A stretch of DNA of 64,000 nt from positions 1-64,000 of the forward strand of contig DAOTXR010000092.1 of NCBI GenBank assembly GCA_034435375.1, in the 5' to 3' direction. Both the position numbers and the translations under genes were made by a program. Under the pieces are notes generated by a model. It made no database searches. It was not told the origin of the DNA and saw only the letters and a list, made by a program, of their open reading frames with translations. Within the stretch, counting starts at the first letter, position 1, and the number at the start of each line of letters is the position of its first letter. Shown here one piece after another: positions 61,632 through 64,000 of this stretch. The DNA comes from DAOTXR01 sp034435375. Its GTDB lineage: Bacteria > Chloroflexota > Anaerolineae > Aggregatilineales > UBA3940.

Positions 61632-62681
61632 ATGGGAAGTCACTCTCGGTCGCAACCTTACCGGTATATGTTGGCCACCGGTATTGCGCTGGCCTTAGCC
61701 GCCCTGGCGTGCAACATGCCTGGCTGCACTCCAGTAGCGCCGCCGACTGTCAGCCCAACCCCTGCCGCAGGCGTGACGCAGGTGGCCGGGCAGACGCCCG
61801 CCGGCGGGGTTACTGTAGCCCCGCCGCCCACCAGTGAGGCAGCCATCACGCCGATGCCTACCACAGCGCCATCTCCAACCCCACCGCCGACCGCCACCGT
61901 TTGCAACTACGATGCTGCCTTCGTCTCCGATGTTACCATCCCTGATGGAACGCAGATCGTGGCTGGGGCAGCCTTCACCAAGACGTGGCGCATGTCGAAC
62001 AGCGGCTGTCTCAACTGGCCGGGCGGCACAACTCTGGTCTTCCGCAGCGGCGAGCAGATGGGAGGACCGGCCAGTGTGCCCGCGCCGGCCCTAACCGTAG
62101 GCAGTTCGGGTGATGTCAGTGTCTCGCTGGTCGCGCCTTCCGCGCCAGGATCGTATCGGGGCAACTGGCAGCTCCAGGCCGGGGGCACTCTCTTCGGCCC
62201 CACCATCTACGTGGATATCGTGGTCGTCGCGCCAACTGCAACGTTTACCCCCGCCCCGACCAACACCCCCACCCCGACCAACACGCTCATCCCGACCAAC
62301 ACCCCTGCGCCGGTGACGTACTCGACCAAGCTGCTCGACATTGGGCAGACTTATACCGCGGACCTGGACGAGGGCGTAGTAGCGCCTGCCGCAGGTGATG
62401 TGGACATCTGGTTTGAGGCCGTCACCAGCACGGAAAAATATGTGACGCCTAGAAATGGCACGCTGGTTGCCATCTGGGGCACTGGCACCCCTGGTATGTA
62501 CGATTGTTATAACAACTCGTCTCTGGCCAATGTCCGTATTCCGCTTGGCAGCTTGCCAGTGGGCACCTATGTGTGCTACAAGACCAACCTGGGCCGTCCG
62601 GGCGTGTTCCGTGTCAACGCCATTAGCGCCGGCACGCCGCAGACATTGAGCATTGGCTACACCACCTGGAATAAGCCTTAA
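61632..62681 (+). CDS. Lipoprotein with NBR1-like Ig domain
   Basis: A 349-residue lipoprotein. The signal peptide ends LALAALACN (Cys27), then a long Pro/Thr linker to about 105. Residues about 110-210 form an NBR1-like (FW) Ig domain: FVSDVTIPDGTQIVAGAAFT, KTWRMSNSGCLNWPG, GSYRGNWQLQAGG. A second Pro/Thr linker of short TPTNT repeats follows, then a C-terminal beta-rich domain of about 110 residues resembling pre-peptidase C-terminal domains. The function is probably binding at the cell surface. GGAGG lies eleven bases before the ATG. Confidence 0.82.
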   Translation: MGSHSRSQPYRYMLATGIALALAALACNMPGCTPVAPPTVSPTPAAGVTQVAGQTPAGGVTVAPPPTSEAAITPMPTTAPSPTPPPTATVCNYDAAFVSDVTIPDGTQIVAGAAFTKTWRMSNSGCLNWPGGTTLVFRSGEQMGGPASVPAPALTVGSSGDVSVSLVAPSAPGSYRGNWQLQAGGTLFGPTIYVDIVVVAPTATFTPAPTNTPTPTNTLIPTNTPAPVTYSTKLLDIGQTYTADLDEGVVAPAAGDVDIWFEAVTSTEKYVTPRNGTLVAIWGTGTPGMYDCYNNSSLANVRIPLGSLPVGTYVCYKTNLGRPGVFRVNAISAGTPQTLSIGYTTWNKP

Positions 62682-62699
62682 GCGCAAAACGCAGGAGGA

Positions 62700-62725
62700 C
62701 GGGGCGCCCCTGGCAGGGCGCCCCG
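62700..62725 (+). terminator. Hairpin after the NBR1-like gene
   Basis: CGGGGCGCCC / GGGCGCCCCG make a perfect 10-bp stem with a 6-base loop. No T tract. Confidence 0.5.
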
Positions 62726-62798
62726 CGCGATTCCTCCGCAACATTTCCCATCGTGCGGCTATGCTTGCACCGAACTATCCCTATAAGGAGACATCGAA

Positions 62799-63545
62799 GT
62801 GGCGCTGGCAACCGTGAGGTTCAAAAGCCATGTGTTGGATCGCCAGGTGACGTATAGCGCCCTCCTGCCCGAAGACCAGCCGGGACCGCATCCTGTGGTG
62901 CTCCAACTGCATGGCTATTCGGATGATCACTTGCACTGGCTTCTCTACAGCCGGCTGGCGGATCATGTGCTGCCCTATAACATCATCGTCGTCATGCCTG
63001 CCGGAGAGAATAGCTTTTATATCAACGCCCCTTCAAACTCCCGCCGCCCTCACGGAGCGACTCATCTGAACATGTTGCCTTACGAGGACTTCCTGATGCA
63101 GGACCTCTGGGAGCACGTCACACGGACTTTTCAGACGCGCCGTGGCCGGTGGGCCATTGGAGGGTTGTCTATGGGCGGCTACGGGGCGATGCGGCTCGGC
63201 TGCAAGTACCCTGATCGCTTTGCCTCGATCTGGGCGCACTCCGGTGTGTACGATCTTGGCCCCTCCAAGAAAAGCGCCTTTGGCCTGGAGGATGCCAGCG
63301 TTTACACTCATGTCAACCGTCTGGCCGAGAGCGGCCACCGCATCAAGATCAGCTTCGATTGCGGGATCGATGACGAGCTGATCGATCACAGTCGCCGCCT
63401 TCACCGCCACATGGACAAGCTGGGCCTACCGCACCACTACGCCGAGCATCCCGGCGGGCACACCTGGGAATATTGGGACCAGCACGTTCAGGAGGCCCTG
63501 AAGCAGCACGCCGAAGTTTTCGCGGCTGAGGGGCTTAGGGCCTGA
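62799..63545 (+). CDS. Esterase-D-type alpha/beta hydrolase
   Basis: A 248-residue cytoplasmic serine esterase of the esterase D/putative esterase family. The nucleophile is in GLSMGGYGAMRLG, the acid in CGIDDELIDHS and the base His in PGGHTWEYW, and the oxyanion HGYSDD is near residue 38. It has no signal peptide. Substrates of this family include S-formylglutathione and acyl-sugar esters. The start is GTG, nine bases after AAGGAG. Confidence 0.88.
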   Translation: MALATVRFKSHVLDRQVTYSALLPEDQPGPHPVVLQLHGYSDDHLHWLLYSRLADHVLPYNIIVVMPAGENSFYINAPSNSRRPHGATHLNMLPYEDFLMQDLWEHVTRTFQTRRGRWAIGGLSMGGYGAMRLGCKYPDRFASIWAHSGVYDLGPSKKSAFGLEDASVYTHVNRLAESGHRIKISFDCGIDDELIDHSRRLHRHMDKLGLPHHYAEHPGGHTWEYWDQHVQEALKQHAEVFAAEGLRA

Positions 63546-63841
63546 ACCAGGCCATAAGACAGAGCGAAAAAACCCAACCCCAATCTAGCCTTGCCAGGGA
63601 TGGAGGCGACGCCAGCACCCCGCTCACGCGCAAGCGCTTTTCTGCAATTGCCGCGCGTCTGACGAAGGCCCTCCAGCGTGCTTCCCGCGGTCTGACTATA
63701 ATTAGGGCTGGTGATCGCCGTCGCCCCAGGGCGCGGCGAGGTATCCAGGCTTCCTGTCCCCTCTGGCCGTATGGCAGCACGGGGAAAGGCTGGCTGTTAG
63801 TTTCTTCGGGATACCCTGATTGCCACACGTGAGGATGGGCC

Positions 63842-64000
63842 ATGAACAGACACATCGAGTCCATGCTGCGCGGTTCCGCACCATCGTTGTTGGGCCTAGC
63901 CGTCCTGCTGATCGGCGTCCTGGCCGTGACCTTGCAGCCGCCTACTCTCCTGGGCGAACCAACCGCCGTGATTGACACTGGCGTCCTCAACGTCCGTGCC
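63842..64000 (+). CDS. Start of an SH3b-type secreted protein (cut by window end)
   Basis: The first 53 codons are present. A basic start (MNRHIESMLRG), a hydrophobic signal helix (LLGLAVLLIGVLAV) and the beginning of an SH3b domain (AVIDTGVLNVRA), which resembles the gene 2.3 kb upstream. GAGGATGGGCC precedes the ATG. The 296-base gap before it has TATAAT at 63697-63702 without a good -35. The protein continues beyond the window. Confidence 0.7.
   Translation, partial: MNRHIESMLRGSAPSLLGLAVLLIGVLAVTLQPPTLLGEPTAVIDTGVLNVRA

Noticed and set aside
1..64000. CRISPR arrays, insertion sequences, prophage, integron or tRNA genes
   Set aside because: No regularly spaced repeats, transposase or integrase motifs, terminal repeats, or tRNA-like cloverleaf with a TTCGA/TTCAA loop were found by eye.

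Overview
The window reads as a chromosomal segment of a GC-rich, monoderm-like bacterium of the phylum Chloroflexota, probably Anaerolineae-like. This is inferred from gene content. There are several Hanks-type Ser/Thr kinases with Thr/Pro-rich linkers, many lipoproteins ending their signal peptide in a variant LAALAC lipobox, SH3b- and LysM-repeat surface proteins, an NBR1-like Ig domain lipoprotein, CHAT-family-type helical repeat proteins and a lone CcrM-type methylase. I saw no rRNA, tRNA, CRISPR array, transposase, integrase or prophage block. The layout is ordinary chromosome with small operons.

Layout: (1) 67-8627: a GH116 glycosidase, a small lipoprotein, a PHB-depolymerase-type esterase, a two-gene heterodimeric ABC exporter and a small thioredoxin-like protein. 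(2) 8992-14263: a signalling island with CheY-like regulators, a PhnD-type binding lipoprotein next to a HAMP histidine kinase, and an unusual HTH/pseudo-HATPase/receiver protein. (3) 14661-26479: a carbohydrate locus with binding protein and two permeases (no ATPase gene), an SUMF1-like protein, a LacD-type aldolase, a GntR regulator with a clear promoter and tandem operator, an amidohydrolase, an MFS carrier, a GH4 glycosidase and a divergent LarA-like protein. (4) 27032-33272: a TadE-like protein, a lipoprotein, an acyltransferase, two STAS proteins and two PspC proteins. (5) 33510-40674: kinase, zinc-ribbon/FHA protein, a kinase-HtrA protease fusion, a FecR/PASTA lipoprotein and a LysM/M23 cell-wall hydrolase. 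(6) 40758-49520: CcrM-like methylase, DUF4291, a paralogous pair of helical-repeat proteins, a C39/LysM protein, a YHS protein and lipoproteins. (7) 49723-55940: a copper operon (csoR, DsbD_2-cupredoxin fusion, UbiA-type prenyltransferase, copZ, copA), read leftward from one strong promoter with a CsoR-type operator, and followed by a thioredoxin-like lipoprotein. (8) 56108-64000: FmdB zinc ribbon, DegV, a membrane kinase, SH3b-repeat protein, NBR1-like lipoprotein, an esterase and the start of another SH3b protein.

The most notable observation is in region 7. The thioredoxin-like lipoprotein has an in-frame TGA exactly where the first cysteine of its CxxC motif belongs (W-TGA-P-T-C). The frame stays open for the rest of the fold. 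A 7-bp hairpin with a 5-base loop lies 19 bases after the TGA, which fits a bacterial SECIS element. This suggests an undescribed selenocysteine thioredoxin at the tail of a copper-resistance operon, with a nonsense mutation as the main alternative. Other leads are the cytoplasmic kinase-protease fusion, the kinase-like receiver protein with a worn-out ATPase domain, the complementary degenerate ABC sites, an SUMF1-like frame running 110 bases into the next gene, and a nearly perfect 266-bp tandem duplication inside a surface-protein gene.
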